Shown: piece by piece, positions 22,777-33,104 of the stretch
Position numbering within the stretch: position 1 is the stretch's first letter
Layout of the letters: every line of letters starts with the position of its first letter
From: Ampelocalamus luodianensis
Taxonomy: Eukaryota > Streptophyta > Magnoliopsida > Poales > Poaceae
DNA length: 64,000 nucleotides
Reading direction: 5' to 3'
NCBI GenBank assembly: GCA_036346255.1
Contig: CM070628.1
Location: forward strand, 17,127,840-17,191,839
The notes under the pieces: generated by a model
What the model was told of the DNA's origin: nothing
What the model saw: the letters and a program-made list of their open reading frames with translations, nothing else
The model's database searches: none
Translations under genes and position numbers: made by a program

Positions 22777-23041
22777 AAAAGGGGGAGAATTTGTATGAGC
22801 TACATTTGGATGTTCTTATATGATTAATTTATTTGATACTCTCATGTGATGTAAAAAAGGGGGAATATTTCATGTATAGTATAAAAGGGGGAGAATTCTT
22901 GCTTAGTGCAAAAAGGGGAGAATTCTCTAAGATTTATGCATACATAAAGTCAAATAAGCTTTCTTTCTTATCATATGTTGACTTATATCCAAATGTTGCT
23001 ATCAATAATGGATTGTCATAAATTACCAAAAAGGGGGAGAT
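22777..23041 (+). other. Five polypurine tracts before the second LTR
   Basis: AAAAGGGGGAGAA-like tracts occur at about 22777, 22853, 22882, 22909 and 23027; the last lies directly against the LTR. Plus-strand priming needs only the last one. Repeated tracts upstream of the 3' LTR are a known Sirevirus hallmark. Confidence 0.85.
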
Positions 23042-24288
23042 TGAAGGATCTAGACCTGCCATTATGAATTAATAGAGCATTTTAGTGATTAATGACAAAT
23101 GCACTTGTGAGACTAACACTCTTATTGTTATATCATGTTTAGTCTCAGCTTGTATATAAAAGTAGAAATCCAAACAAGTATGTATTCATTAATGACAAAT
23201 CTATTTGTGAGACTAACAATTCTATTAATTATCTATTGTTTAGTCTCAGTTGGATTTAAAGATTAAAGAGGTATGCATTCAACTTCATATTATTATATCT
23301 TGTTGCTTTTCTCGGATCCAAAATATAGGTTAAACTCCACCAAAAAGGTTAACTTGGATATGTGCATATGTTTCCATTATACATTTGTGTATGCACACAT
23401 TTAGGGGGAGTTCATTCTATATTTTGTGGTTTCATTAGTATTGATACATATTCTCTTTTCACATATATTAAAGGTCTTTACTTTGAAACATATCCTTGAA
23501 TATATGCTCTTGTGTAGTTAATATATTCATATGAGGGGAGAGCCAAGAGCAAGCCTTCTCTAGCATTTGTGCATGTGTTGCACTTAGTGTGGCTAGAGAG
23601 CAAACACTAAGTGCATTTGTTGCCTTAGATAGTGGATTGTGTATCCACTTGAGTTTAGACACTTGATTGGTTCAAGTGGAAGTTGTAGACTTGTTACTCT
23701 TGGTGTTTGCCGACACCTAAATGATGTGGTGGCGTCGTGGTCTGGTGATCTTCTCAAGTGAAACTTGTGAGAAGGCCCGGTGTTTGTGAGTGGCTTGGTG
23801 CTCGCCATCTCCGGAGTGGAGTAAGAGCAACCCTAGTGGAGCGAGGTATTGGTTACCTCTGAGGAAGGCTTAATTTGTGGAGCCGGTCCAATTGGTTTGG
23901 ACTTCCCTCAACGTGGATTAGGGGAGACCGGCAAGTCTCCGATCACCACGGTAAAACATCACCGTGTCTTTTGTAGTTTGTATTCTATTGCTTTACATTG
24001 TGCAATTTATATTTCTTGTATTAAATTGCTTATTCATTGTGTATGAATGCTTGCCATGCTTTGTGCTATTAAGTTTGCAAGAATTACAATAGCTTACAAG
24101 TCTTTGATTCAATTGCTATCTTTATCTTTAGACTTGTATTGTTGGTGCACTTAGTTGAACCTTGTTGTTTTAGGCTTTATTTGTGCGAAACATATTATTA
24201 TAAGCTTCCACATTAGAGATCGGTTTTGGCGCTTATAAGTTTTTAAAACGCCTATTCACCCCCTTTAGTCGACCCCCTCGATCTTACA
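23042..24288 (+). repeat. Second (middle) LTR of the Sirevirus-like element
   Basis: It has the same termini as the 5' LTR but is 1.25 kb, because the part equivalent to about 12923-14759 is missing at a junction near 23538 (ATGAGG/GGAGAGCC). It is followed by another primer-binding site and gag, so it sits in the middle of the insert rather than at its end. Confidence 0.9.
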
Positions 24289-24345
24289 AGTGGTATCAGA
24301 GCTTGGTCTCTCATTAATTAGACTTAACCGTCTAGAGAGTAAAGG

Positions 24346-24990
24346 ATGGCGACTAGAGATTTAGTGCACCTTGGTGAGACACCTTTATTTAATGGCATAA
24401 ACTATGCTCATTGGAAAATCCGCATATCATGTTATTTTAAGGCCACGGGCCAAAATATATGGCGGATTGTAGATGTAGGCTTTTCTCCTCTTTTGGATCA
24501 TCTTGCTCTAATAATTGAGGAAGGGAAATGCTTACATCTCGACGCTCAAGCAATTAACGTTTTATTTAGTGCTTTGAGCGTAGATGTGTTCAATGAAGTA
24601 TGCGATCTCAAGAATGCTCATGAGATGTGGACACAATTACAATGCCATTATGAAATGTCCACTTCCACAGGTGATGATTGCATACAAGAGTGGATGTCGG
24701 GAGAAGAATGCTCAACTTCTAGCTCCGACGATGATGATTCCTCAACTCCATCAACATCGCCTCATTGCTTCATTGCAAAAGGTAAAAAGGAGGTAAATAA
24801 CTATGAGCCTACATATGATGAGTTGATGGACATGCTTGAAGAATTAAATGAATATTTAGGAAAGGAGAAATCAAAATTCAAAAAGGAATATGATTTGCTT
24901 CAAAATAATTATGATGTTCTAAAAGATGAACATGATATTCTTCTCCTAAATGAGCTTAAAAAACCGTATTATTATAAGCTTCCGCATTAG
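24346..24990 (+). pseudogene. Sirevirus-like Gag, copy 2 (truncated, uninterrupted)
   Basis: The ATG at 24346 opens a 214-codon frame: M-A-T-R-D-L-V-H-L-G-E-T-P-L-F-N-G, then Y-A-H-W-K, then the UBN2-like core with N-A-H-E-M-W-T-Q-L, then an acidic S-S-S-D-D-D-D-S-S stretch. It is almost identical to copy 1 but has no solo LTR and no early stops. Element coding ends at about 24961; the last residues (P-Y-Y-Y-K-L-P-H) come from LTR sequence joined at a short AAA-C-GTATTATT overlap. It lacks the zinc knuckles, so a product could at most be a partial Gag. Confidence 0.85.
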
Positions 24991-25064
24991 AGATCGGTTT
25001 TAGCGTTTAGAAGTTTTTAAAATGCCTATTAACCCCTCCTCTGGTCGACCTCCTCGATCTTACA
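24962..25064 (+). repeat. 3' terminal LTR fragment of the Sirevirus-like element
   Basis: It matches the last ~100 bp of both other LTRs (GTATTATTATAAGCTTCC...CGATCTTACA) and abuts the right ACTGA duplication (25065-25069). Confidence 0.9.
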
Positions 25065-26802
25065 ACTGACTTGGTGAATGCCATGTTAGATACTGCGGGT
25101 ATATCTAAGGCATGGTGGGGGAGGCTGTGTTGACTGCATGTCATGTCCTGAATAGAGTCCTCACTAAAAATAGTGATGTAACTCCGTACGAAGATTGGAA
25201 AGGGAGAAAACCATCACTCTCGTATTTGCGCACTTGGGGGGTGTTTGGAGAAAGTCAATGTTCCAATAACTAAAAAAGCATATGCATCTCCTGATGCATG
25301 GTACTAGAAGGATGCGGTTTGTAGTGAAATGAACTCTATTATCACTAATAGAACTTAGGAAGTCACTGATCGTCCATTTGGTTGTAAGCCAGTTGGATGC
25401 AAATGGGTGTTCAAGAAGAAGCTTAGGCATGATGGCACTATAGAAAAGTACAAGGTTCAGCTTGTGGCAAATGGTTACACACAAAAAGAAGGTGAATATT
25501 TCTTTGATACTTACTCACATATTGCCAGATTAACCACTATTCAAGTGCCACTATCTTTATCTGTCTCACACGGTCATATTGTCCATCAAATGGATGTAAA
25601 GACAACTTTCCTCAATGGAGAGTTGGATGAGAAAATTTATATGAAACAACCTGATAGATTTGTAGTACCCGAACAAGTGAACAAGATCTACAAGTTATAT
25701 ATTGAAATCTTTATACGGTCTCAAACAAGCACCTAAGCAATGGCATGAGAAGTTCAATAAAACGATGACATCTGCGAGGTTTGCGGTAAGTGAAGCTGAT
25801 AAATATGTGTACTACGCTATGGTGGGGGTAAAGGAGTAATTCTATGTTTGTATGTTGATGACATACTTATTTTTGGAACAAACATTGATGTGATCAATGA
25901 AGTTAAGTCATTTTTATCCCAAAGTTTTGACATGAAGGATTTGGGACAGGGTGATGTTATTTTAAACATTAAATTGATCAAGAGTAAGAATGGGATTATC
26001 CTCTTACATTTTCATTATGTGGAAAAGGTCTTGAGCCGTTTTGACTACACAAAAAGTAAGCCTTCCCTAACACCTTATGATTATAGTCTAATAATTCGAA
26101 AGAACCGATGACCAGGAAAGGATCAACTGATGTACTCTCAGATTATTAGTTCACTCATGTACTTGGCTAGTTCTACCCGTCTTGACATATCTTTTTGCTG
26201 TAAGCAAATTGAGCCAGTTTACCACTAATCCAGAAGATGATCATTGGTGCGCACTTGAGAGGGTTATGCACTATTTCAAAAAGTACAATGAGTTGTGTAA
26301 TTCACTACACTAGATATCCTGGTGTACTTAAGGGATATAGTGATTCCAATTGGATTTCTGATGCTGATAAGATAAGGCTATGAGTGGATATGTATTCACT
26401 CTTGACAGTACTATCGTCTCATGGAGGTCTTGCAAACAGACAATACTGACGAGGTCAATCATGGAAGCAGAACTCATAGTGTTAGACACAGCCACTATTG
26501 AGGCAGAATGGTTAAGAGAACTCTTGATGGATTTACCAGTAGTTGAAAAATCAATTCCAGCTATCCTTATGTACTGTGATAACCAAACGGTTATCATAAA
26601 GGTGACAGGTGCAAAGGATAATATGAAATCATCAAGACATGTGAAAAGACTGTTTAAGTCTATCAGAAAATTGACAAACTCTGGAGTAATAGCTGTGGAT
26701 TATATCCAAACGGCTAAAAATATAGCAGATCCCTTTACAAATGGACTATCACGAAATGTGATTGAAAGTGCATCGAATGAGATAGGATTGAGACCCACGT
26801 GA
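25065..26802 (+). pseudogene. Copia integrase end, reverse transcriptase and RNase H
   Basis: This continues the gene cut at 12433. Integrase end with D-L-V-N-A-M-L and T-P-Y-E (25070-25260); RT with C-K-W-V-F-K-K-K (25398-), Q-M-D-V-K-T-T-F-L-N-G-E-L (about 25588-25626), Y-V-D-D-I-L-I-F (about 25853-25876) and M-K-D-L-G; RNase H with G-Y-V-F-T-L (26384-), S-R-S-I-M-E-A-E and D-N-Q-T-V (to 26802). Stops and frame changes interrupt at about 25120, 25735 and 26110. It would have copied and integrated the large Copia element. Confidence 0.9.
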
Positions 26803-27352
26803 GTTACACACAGTGGTAACCCAAACCTGTGTGATCAGAGATCCCATGAAATAAGCATTGGGAAAAACAATCTGTTTGTATAACAGAAGAGTACATCTTT
26901 ACTTTATATCCCACTCTGTTGGAGATGCAGTACTCTAATTACTGTTAGGTGGGATGACTTTGTCTTGATGTGTTCTGAGGCTTAACAGCAAAATACCATC
27001 CTACAGGGTATTCTTGTAAGAACACACCTATATGAGCCCGATTGTTTGTCAAAGTCCATGAGATGTGGGTGATCTCTAAGAAACTCATGAAGAGACACAG
27101 GAGTATGACCTATATGCTACACCCAAGGAGTAGCCTATTGGCAGCCATGTATCAGTAAAGGTTTTAGGTGAAACTTGTCCGTGCAAAACTGTCAATTCAA
27201 GGCTTAGTCCATTGTGTAGTTGTGGGCAAGCGTAGCTTGAGGTTCTAGGTGTATGTTCAACCTTAACTAGTCTCTACCGAAAAACTGGTATATCAAACAA
27301 CACTTTTGAATTGTGGACAAAATTGTGGTGCTTTTGGGATCTGGTGGGGGAT
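26803..27352 (+). other. 3' untranslated region of the large Copia
   Basis: No ORF or other element is seen. It ends with the purine-rich tract at 27343-27351 next to the 3' LTR. Confidence 0.6.
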
Positions 27353-28388
27353 TGTTAGAGTTTATAGGCTTGGCCCAAATAATATTCTTCATAAATCATG
27401 GAAAATCACAAAGTCCAACTCATGTATGGTGGAAGGTGGAAAGTTTAGTACTATATTAATAGTCTAGGTAGGAGGAGACCAACTTATAAGGTAGAGTTCA
27501 TCTTATCTAGTTGAAGCAAGCAAAAGAAGACTACACACGCGCTCACTCGCTTGCCTCGTCATGCCATGCCATCGCCATCGCCCTCATAAACGGGCGAACA
27601 ATGCTGCGATGATTTCGGGTCCGGTTGTGTGCAGAGTGGCAGCTTCTTTTGGCACATCATAAACTTGCATGATGACATGGCATATCAATGTGCAACAAAT
27701 TGGAAAGGAGAAGAACGGTTCAAACCGAACGTTGGAATCCCACTAATCTTGCATGCTGTTACAGCATGTGTTAATTGTGCTTTAATGCATATTCCAATTT
27801 TTGTTGTGCGATTATTGCCTTCCTTCCGAGCTCATTTGTTTCTATATGAGGAGACGTCCTCTCGATCCAGACGCACTTGTGAGAGAAAACCATTGCCTTC
27901 GCTCCTCTGTGCCATGTTACTTCTAGCTTCTCTATCCCTGTGCTGGTGTGCACCGTTGCAGGGAGAGCAGTGTCTCCGAAGCCAGCGTCCCTCATGATCT
28001 TGTACGGGTTGGGGGAATCAGGTTTTTGGGAAGCGTTCGCGCGATTTATCACGGCTTCCCTTATCATCGGCTTCTCATCGTCTTCACATCTGACTCTACC
28101 GCAACCATCGTCGGAGCGGTCCTCTGTATGTTGCGATGATCCGCTTTGTCATGGCTAAATCTTATTTAGTGGATTTTAGTCATGTGATGATGATGTTCTC
28201 TATTGTTGGTAGTAGAATTCATGTGGTAGGTTTTGTTTTATTTGTGCATATATATATGAGTAAGTGTATTTGATATTACAATCATGTTATTGTTTGTAGT
28301 TGAAAATATGCCTAGTATATATGTTGCTTTCATACTAATCATTGTTTTAGGAATTAAAATAATCACAATGGTGCATTTATATCTAACA
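27353..28388 (+). repeat. 3' LTR of the large Copia
   Basis: It runs TGTTAGAGTTTATA...ATATCTAACA and is colinear with 9601-10610. The 1036 versus 1010 bp length reflects small indels. GAAGG follows at 28389-28393. Confidence 0.92.
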
Positions 28389-28490
28389 GAAGGAAGCGGT
28401 GGCGTGCCAAGGAGGTTGGTGGCGCTGCAGGGAGGGAGGACAAACAATGGAGACTCGAAGACCTGGTGGTTTCATTTTCTTTTTATTGTA

Positions 28491-29309
28491 CTCCCTCCCA
28501 GGGGTGTCAACTGATCGAATGTGAATCAAATAGTAGTATTTTTGTATTCGTATTTCTATTTGCTAAAGAAATACAAATTCGAATATTGTCGAATATGAAT
28601 ACAAATCGAATGTTGTAACGAATACAAATACGAATCGAATACCCACTCAATTCGGTTGAATTCGGATATCCTCATAACTTATGTAATTGCAAAATATTTA
28701 TGATACTTTGACCTCGTACATAGCATATTTAATCATTCTAGTTTATCTATTTCATCTAAAAACATGAATTCACATTAAACTAAAAATACTCATCCAACTA
28801 ATTAGCCATACTACAATAAAATATGTATATTGTTTTATCGAATTCTACGAATACGAATAAAATAACATTTCGGATGACAAAAGTCCATGTCATATTCGTA
28901 TCCATATTTTTTATGCAAATGCGAATAGGAGACAAATTATTGATCGGATGGAAAAATCTAAACAATACTTGTATCATATCAAATACGGTAGAAGAATAAA
29001 GCGGATAATTCGTATCCGATTGACACCTCTAGTCCCTCCAGTCACAAAAGAAAGACATTTTTTACTTTTAAAAGTTAAAAAGATGCTACCTCGACAACTA
29101 AATTTTATCATAATCTCTCGCAAAAAAATCACATTTTTTTTAAAAAAAATATAAAAGCGTAATGGTATGAAAGTAATTTTTTCATGAAGATTTTACTTTT
29201 ATAATTTTCATATATGTAGACTACATATTTTAGATAATATCTTTTGTCAAAATTAGCATGATTTGATTGCACGCATTCTAGGGCTACTTCTTTTTGTGAC
29301 GGGAGGGGG
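28491..29309. mobile_element. Stowaway-like MITE, split by a hAT-like MITE
   Basis: The left end CTCCCTCC (28491-28498) and its continuation CCAGTCACAAAAGAAAGAC (from 29038) match in inverse the right end TTTTTGTGACGGGAGGGGGT (29291-29310), the widely conserved Stowaway terminus. TA dinucleotides flank both sides (28489-28490, 29310-29311). Without the insert it is about 280 bp. It has no coding capacity and would need a Mariner-like transposase. Confidence 0.82.
28499..29031. mobile_element. hAT-like MITE nested in the Stowaway MITE
   Basis: The termini CAGGGGTGTCAA (28499-28510) and TTGACACCTCTA (29020-29031) are imperfect inverted repeats of hAT type. The 8-bp flanks CTCCCTCC (28491-28498) and GTCCCTCC (29032-29039) are a target duplication with one mismatch. 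The interior is rich in CGAATA/GAATACGAAT repeats. No ORF. Confidence 0.85.
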
Positions 29310-29398
29310 TATTTCTTTTAATCCTTTTTATTGTAGTTGGTACCAAGGTTAGTGAGTAGTTGGTACCAAAAAGACAAATATGATTAACCAAAGTGACT

Positions 29399-29599
29399 AG
29401 AAGCTAGCATGTGGCCAGATGGCTAGGCGTACGGATGTGCATCTAATCCACCAGGATTCAAGTCCTAGATTTGGTGCTGATGTTCATCGATTTTAAAAGT
29501 ACACATATATGTACGCGTTTAGTGAAAAAACATGTGTCCATGTTCTATAAGGTCTTAAGTGCCTTTGATAAATTCCACATGTGTGCATCTGCCTTACTA
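29399..29599 (+). mobile_element. tRNA-derived SINE with 13-bp duplication
   Basis: A pol III-like A box TGGCCAGATGG (29412-29422) and B box GGATTCAAGTCC (29454-29465) are 31 bp apart. AACCAAAGTGACT occurs on both sides (29386-29398 and 29600-29612), a 13-bp target duplication typical of LINE-mobilised SINEs. The sequence does not fold as a complete tRNA and lacks an acceptor stem, so it is a SINE rather than a tRNA gene. Strand is from the boxes. Confidence 0.82.
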
Positions 29600-29805
29600 A
29601 ACCAAAGTGACTCTCTCGTCTATATTAAGGGGCTAATTGTATCAGACACACGCATTTCGAACCTCTCCGTGTATAATTTCGTCGATGGCTAAATATTTGA
29701 CTATTTGTAAAGTGACGGATTGTTTCCTAGACGTAGTAGCACACTAATAGAGTCTCTTTATTAGCCGAAGTCCTCAAAACCAAGCAAACACGATCACCCA
29801 TCGGC

Positions 29806-30187
29806 GAGTTTTTTTTATAAAAAAAATATTTTAAAAAATATTTTAAAGATAATATCTCCTTAACTTTATTTCCAATTCTGACCCCTTTGATCACGCCATG
29901 ACCCGTGCCATGACCAAACTGTGCTACTACGCCACCGACCGCGGCGTTATCAAACCTGCTATGATAACCTTCCGAGCCAACACCTGTCCGTTTTTGGACT
30001 AAATCCTGTCATACCAAGAGGAGTGGTGTGACATCACTCGTTTAGCACGCCGAGGTTCGTGCGTGATAACATCCTTTTGTCACGCCACGCGTTATAACGT
30101 GGTCAAAAGGGTCAGAATTAAAAATAAAGTCAAAAAGATGTTCACTTTAAAATATTTTAAAAAATGTGTTAAATAATTAAAAAAATC
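29806..30187. mobile_element. Mutator-type MITE with ~95-bp inverted ends
   Basis: The outer ~95 bp on each side pair as imperfect inverted repeats (ATATTTTAAAATATTTTAAAG, CTTTATTT(C/T)(C/T)AATTCTGACCC). The flanks CCCATCGGC (29797-29805) and CCCATTGGC (30188-30196) form a 9-bp duplication with one mismatch. The centre holds TGxTATAAC/GTTATxxCA motifs. Non-coding. Confidence 0.82.
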
Positions 30188-30641
30188 CCCATTGGCAACA
30201 CATACAAATCCAACTATCCAACCATTATTTTTGCTTGCTGCCTCGATCCTATCATATCACCCGTGGAACAAGCGAGGTTGATTTAAACTAGAAGATCACC
30301 CACGCTCTTCGGCGCGGGCACAAACGCGGCCTTTTGCTGGGGCAGGCCCGCGAGGCTACGCCCACTGGACGAGCGTGCAAGCAGGAGCGAAAAAAAGCAA
30401 CGGGTGCTTGAACGGATCAGACGGCACGAGCGCGATCGACGGACGCGGCTTTCCGAGCGACGTGGCGTGCGTGGGACTGTGGGTTCCCAGCAAGCACGCC
30501 GGCTTGGATCGCACGGCGCGGAGTCGAGCCCAGGCACGATCCTACAGCAGCAGCATTATTACCGATGTAGTAAGCACGGGAGGCGGCGCTTTCTGCCAAC
30601 CTTTAATGTTAGTAATTAACGTTGCAGCCACACAAGTCGGC
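30188..30641. other. Intergenic region 3' of the HSP20 gene
   Basis: A GC-rich stretch (30300-30560) without a recognisable domain on either strand, probably 3' flank of the heat-shock gene. Short frames here look fortuitous. Confidence 0.5.
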
Positions 30642-31067
30642 TCAGAGCTTGCTTGAGATGGTGATGGGCCTGGGCCGTGCCGGCGTGGGCTCCTTGGGCA
30701 CGACGACGGTCAGCACGCTGTTGTCCACGCTAGCCCTATTGTGCTCCACCTTCATGTTCTCTGGTAGCGCGACTTCCCATGTGAACTCCGGCTTCCAGTG
30801 CTCGGCCACATGCCACACTGCCTCCCTGTCGTCCTCCTCCTTCGCCACGGGCGCGGCGCCCCTGATGCTCAACACGTTGCCGTCCTCGACCTGGATCTTG
30901 ACATCGTCCTTGCCCAGGCCTGGGATGTTGATCTTGATGATGTGGGAGGTCGGTGTCTCCACCCAGTCCATGGCCCCCGTGGCGGACGACGATGGCCAGC
31001 CAGGGGCGGCCGGGAGGGTGAAGAGGAAGTTGCTTACAGGCTGGAAATCGCCGGATTGGAAATTCAA
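30642..31067 (-). CDS. Peroxisomal-type small heat-shock protein (HSP20), 5' end doubtful
   Basis: The frame encodes an alpha-crystallin domain: A-M-D-W-V-E-T-P-T-S-H, I-P-G-L-G-K-D-D-V-K-I-Q-V-E-D-G-N-V-L and V-D-N-S-V-L-T-V-V-V-P-K-E. It ends in S-S-K-L, a canonical PTS1 signal. It is therefore an ATP-independent chaperone of the peroxisomal ~16-kDa class, which would hold unfolding matrix proteins. The frame is open upstream to a MITE boundary at 31122, but I find no in-frame ATG there; position 31067 is only a TTG. The first in-frame ATG is M-D-W at 30971, giving 109 residues. A V-S-N-F-L-F stretch encoded near 31015 aligns with the usual M-x-D-F-L-F start, so the start codon may have been lost. 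Either a short protein or a recent pseudogene. Confidence 0.85.
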   Translation of the reverse strand: MNFQSGDFQPVSNFLFTLPAAPGWPSSSATGAMDWVETPTSHIIKINIPGLGKDDVKIQVEDGNVLSIRGAAPVAKEEDDREAVWHVAEHWKPEFTWEVALPENMKVEHNRASVDNSVLTVVVPKEPTPARPRPITISSKL

Positions 31068-31121
31068 AATGGAGCCTCGGGGCGTGGGGGACGAGTAGGA
31101 ACGGGGTGGATGGGGTATTAA

Positions 31122-31447
31122 GGGCTTGTTTGGTTGGTGTTTTGGATTTCATATCTGAAAGTAGCCTGAAAAGTATATGATTTTTGTTTAGTCAGACAAA
31201 CCTGAGGATGAGTTGTTTGGTTGAAAGCATGTACCTGAAATTAATGAATGAAAAATAGACCATTAGATCGAACTATCAATGGTGTAGATCCTCAGCCTCC
31301 AGGCAGACTCCCCTGACTCCCAAGTCCTCAATTCTTACACCTAGGCCTTGTGATCTTCTTGGGAAGCAACCAAACACCAACCGACAACCTCTAGGGTGCA
31401 GTCTCGGCCAGGCATCAGGGGGGGCAGGCCCCAAAGCAAACAGACCA
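31122..31447. mobile_element. Probable Harbinger-type MITE upstream of HSP20
   Basis: The left end GGGCTTGTTTGGTTGGTG and right end (inverse) GGTCTGTTTGCTTTGG are similar inverted termini of the GGxCTGTTTGG type. TAA flanks both sides (31119-31121, 31448-31450). No ORF. It lies about 55 bp before the open HSP20 frame, in what would be its promoter or leader. Confidence 0.5.
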
Positions 31448-31923
31448 TAAGTCAAGAACAGATTTGTGGTGCCCATGTCAGACTATGGTTTGAGAGACAG
31501 GGAGAGGAGGAAACGAATCCTCTGAACAATGTTATGGTGCTACAGTACCATGGCATTGTTTCACAATTGTTGGATCATGAAACGAGAGATGAGAACGTGG
31601 TTGGCACTGTATGCGGTGTTGTTTCTGATACTATAGCATTTGATCGCTCCTCTGGCATTGCTAATGCGAATTCGAGAGAGGAGGGGAGAATGGTCTGGAG
31701 GAAAGAATGAAGCTTCTGGAAGATGATTTGCCAATCGATCGGTAAATTGTTCAATACTGGTGTTTTGTTTTTTGAGAAAAAACACTAGTGTTTGGTTGAT
31801 AAAAAAATAGCGAAAAAAACAATGTGCCATCGAATTGCCTTGTACTACTATGTAAGTAGGAGTATCATGCAACAGCTTCAATTCGAGAATGGGTTACGCG
31901 CTGCAAGCCTGCAACTTACTCCT

Positions 31924-31981
31924 ACAAGTTATAGTACATTCTTAGAAGAACTACAAGTTATAGTACATTCTTAGAAGAACT
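31924..31981 (+). repeat. Perfect 29-bp tandem duplication
   Basis: The unit beginning ACAAGTTATAGTACATTC occurs at 31924-31952 and 31953-31981 without a mismatch. Confidence 0.95.
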
Positions 31982-33096
31982 ATACAATTTTGTATGAAAA
32001 ATCAGCTAAGTTTACCACCAAACAACTCGTGTGTGCGTGTGTTTTTTCCCCGAGAGGGGGAGAAAATCACATCTTCAAGAGTGTGATTGCCTCCAGACGT
32101 AGCCCATAAGAAACTGGGCGGCCCAGCCTCGTCGTGTCCGCCCAATCCAGCAGGAGCAAGCCAACCTCGGCCTGTGGCCGGCCGGCCAACCCTCTCGACG
32201 CGGCAGAGGCCCCGGTGGCTCCACGCGGCGGGGCCCGTGCTCGCGTGCGGCCGGCACATCGTAATATCCATCCGCGGCCATGGTAACGGTGGGCGCGGAG
32301 CCGAGCACAGGGGAACAGGCAGTCGACTCCCATCCTCGCCGCGCGCTTCACGCAGTATATGTACCATCGCCGAGTGCGCTGCGCTGGCCCCAGGCATGGT
32401 ACAGTGTGCACACCTGAGAGCGAGAGCGCAACGAACTCGTCCAGAGTCCGTCCCGACTCGTCGACACTTCGACGCTTTAGCAAAGACGCCTCTTTTGGTT
32501 CAGTTTCTCTCTTTTACGGTTTTACCTCACCATGGCATGTAGGGAGCAGGGCAGGTTCTACTCGATCCTGCGCTCTCCTTCGGTCCTTACTCCTCCATGT
32601 CGCGTGCGAACAAAATTGCCATTCAAAAATATATTTACCGTACGTACTTACTCGAGGGCCAATTCAACCGCTGGTTCTTCTGCTAATTCAGGTTTGGCGC
32701 AGTGCCGTACGCAAAACAAAAAATGAGGGGTTCCTAGCGAGATGAAGCTATTACGAGGACGGGTGTTAGTGAGATGAAACTATTACGAGTAAACGTAGCA
32801 AATACATATTTAAATTTTATGTGCAATCTAAATTGATATATAAATTCATGAGCAACAATGTTAAAATGATAGTGCATTAAAGATAGTATCTTAATTATTG
32901 ATAGTGTGTTCCGAAAACCAAAAAATATACACAAGTGGCAATCTTATAAAAAAAATTAACTAGATTAGTAATGCAAATCATGACAAAGCTACTAGGATGT
33001 ACCGTGGATGTGGCGAGCGGAGCCGGTGCTCCAATCACCTTGCGCCCCACGGTGGATCTGCCACTAGTTTGGTGTATTCTGCGATCAGTTTGCTTC
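31982..33096. other. Spacer, GC-rich at 32090-32480, no assigned gene
   Basis: The GC-rich block has overlapping frames on both strands without a domain I recognise. It could be a promoter or 5' exon remnant of a lost gene; a TATATGTA stretch is at about 32355. The rest is AT-rich with nothing supportable. Confidence 0.4.
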
Positions 33097-33104
33097 TGTT
33101 CCAG

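Larger units (their letters stand above)
12434..25064 (+). mobile_element. Nested non-autonomous Sirevirus-like Copia with three LTR segments
   Basis: Both ends carry the same LTR termini (TGAAGGATCTAGACC...CTCGATCTTACA) and the insert is flanked by ACTGA. The order is full LTR (12434-15518), primer-binding site, gag split by a solo LTR, non-coding DNA, an accessory ORF, multiple polypurine tracts, a second shorter LTR (23042-24288), a second primer-binding site and gag copy (24291-24961), and an LTR 3' end (24962-25064). No protease, integrase, RT or RNase H is present. The zinc-knuckle-rich Gag, polypurine tracts and long LTR fit the Sirevirus lineage of Copia. Confidence 0.88.
9601..28388 (+). 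mobile_element. Large Copia retrotransposon, split by a nested element
   Basis: It is bounded by two ~1.0-kb LTRs (9601-10610 and 27353-28388) and by a perfect 5-bp duplication GAAGG (9596-9600, 28389-28393). The internal order gag, protease, integrase, [nested element 12434-25064], integrase end, RT, RNase H is Copia on the plus strand. A purine-rich tract CTGGTGGGGGA precedes the 3' LTR. Without the insert the element is about 6.2 kb. Frameshifts and stops in all domains show it is dead. Confidence 0.92.

Noticed and set aside
29412..29465. Possible tRNA gene (A and B boxes)
   Set aside because: There is no acceptor or anticodon stem pairing, and the unit lies inside a 13-bp target duplication, so it is a SINE head.
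32087..32542. Possible host gene in the GC-rich block
   Set aside because: No domain, no convincing splice structure and open frames on both strands. Left as unassigned GC-rich spacer.
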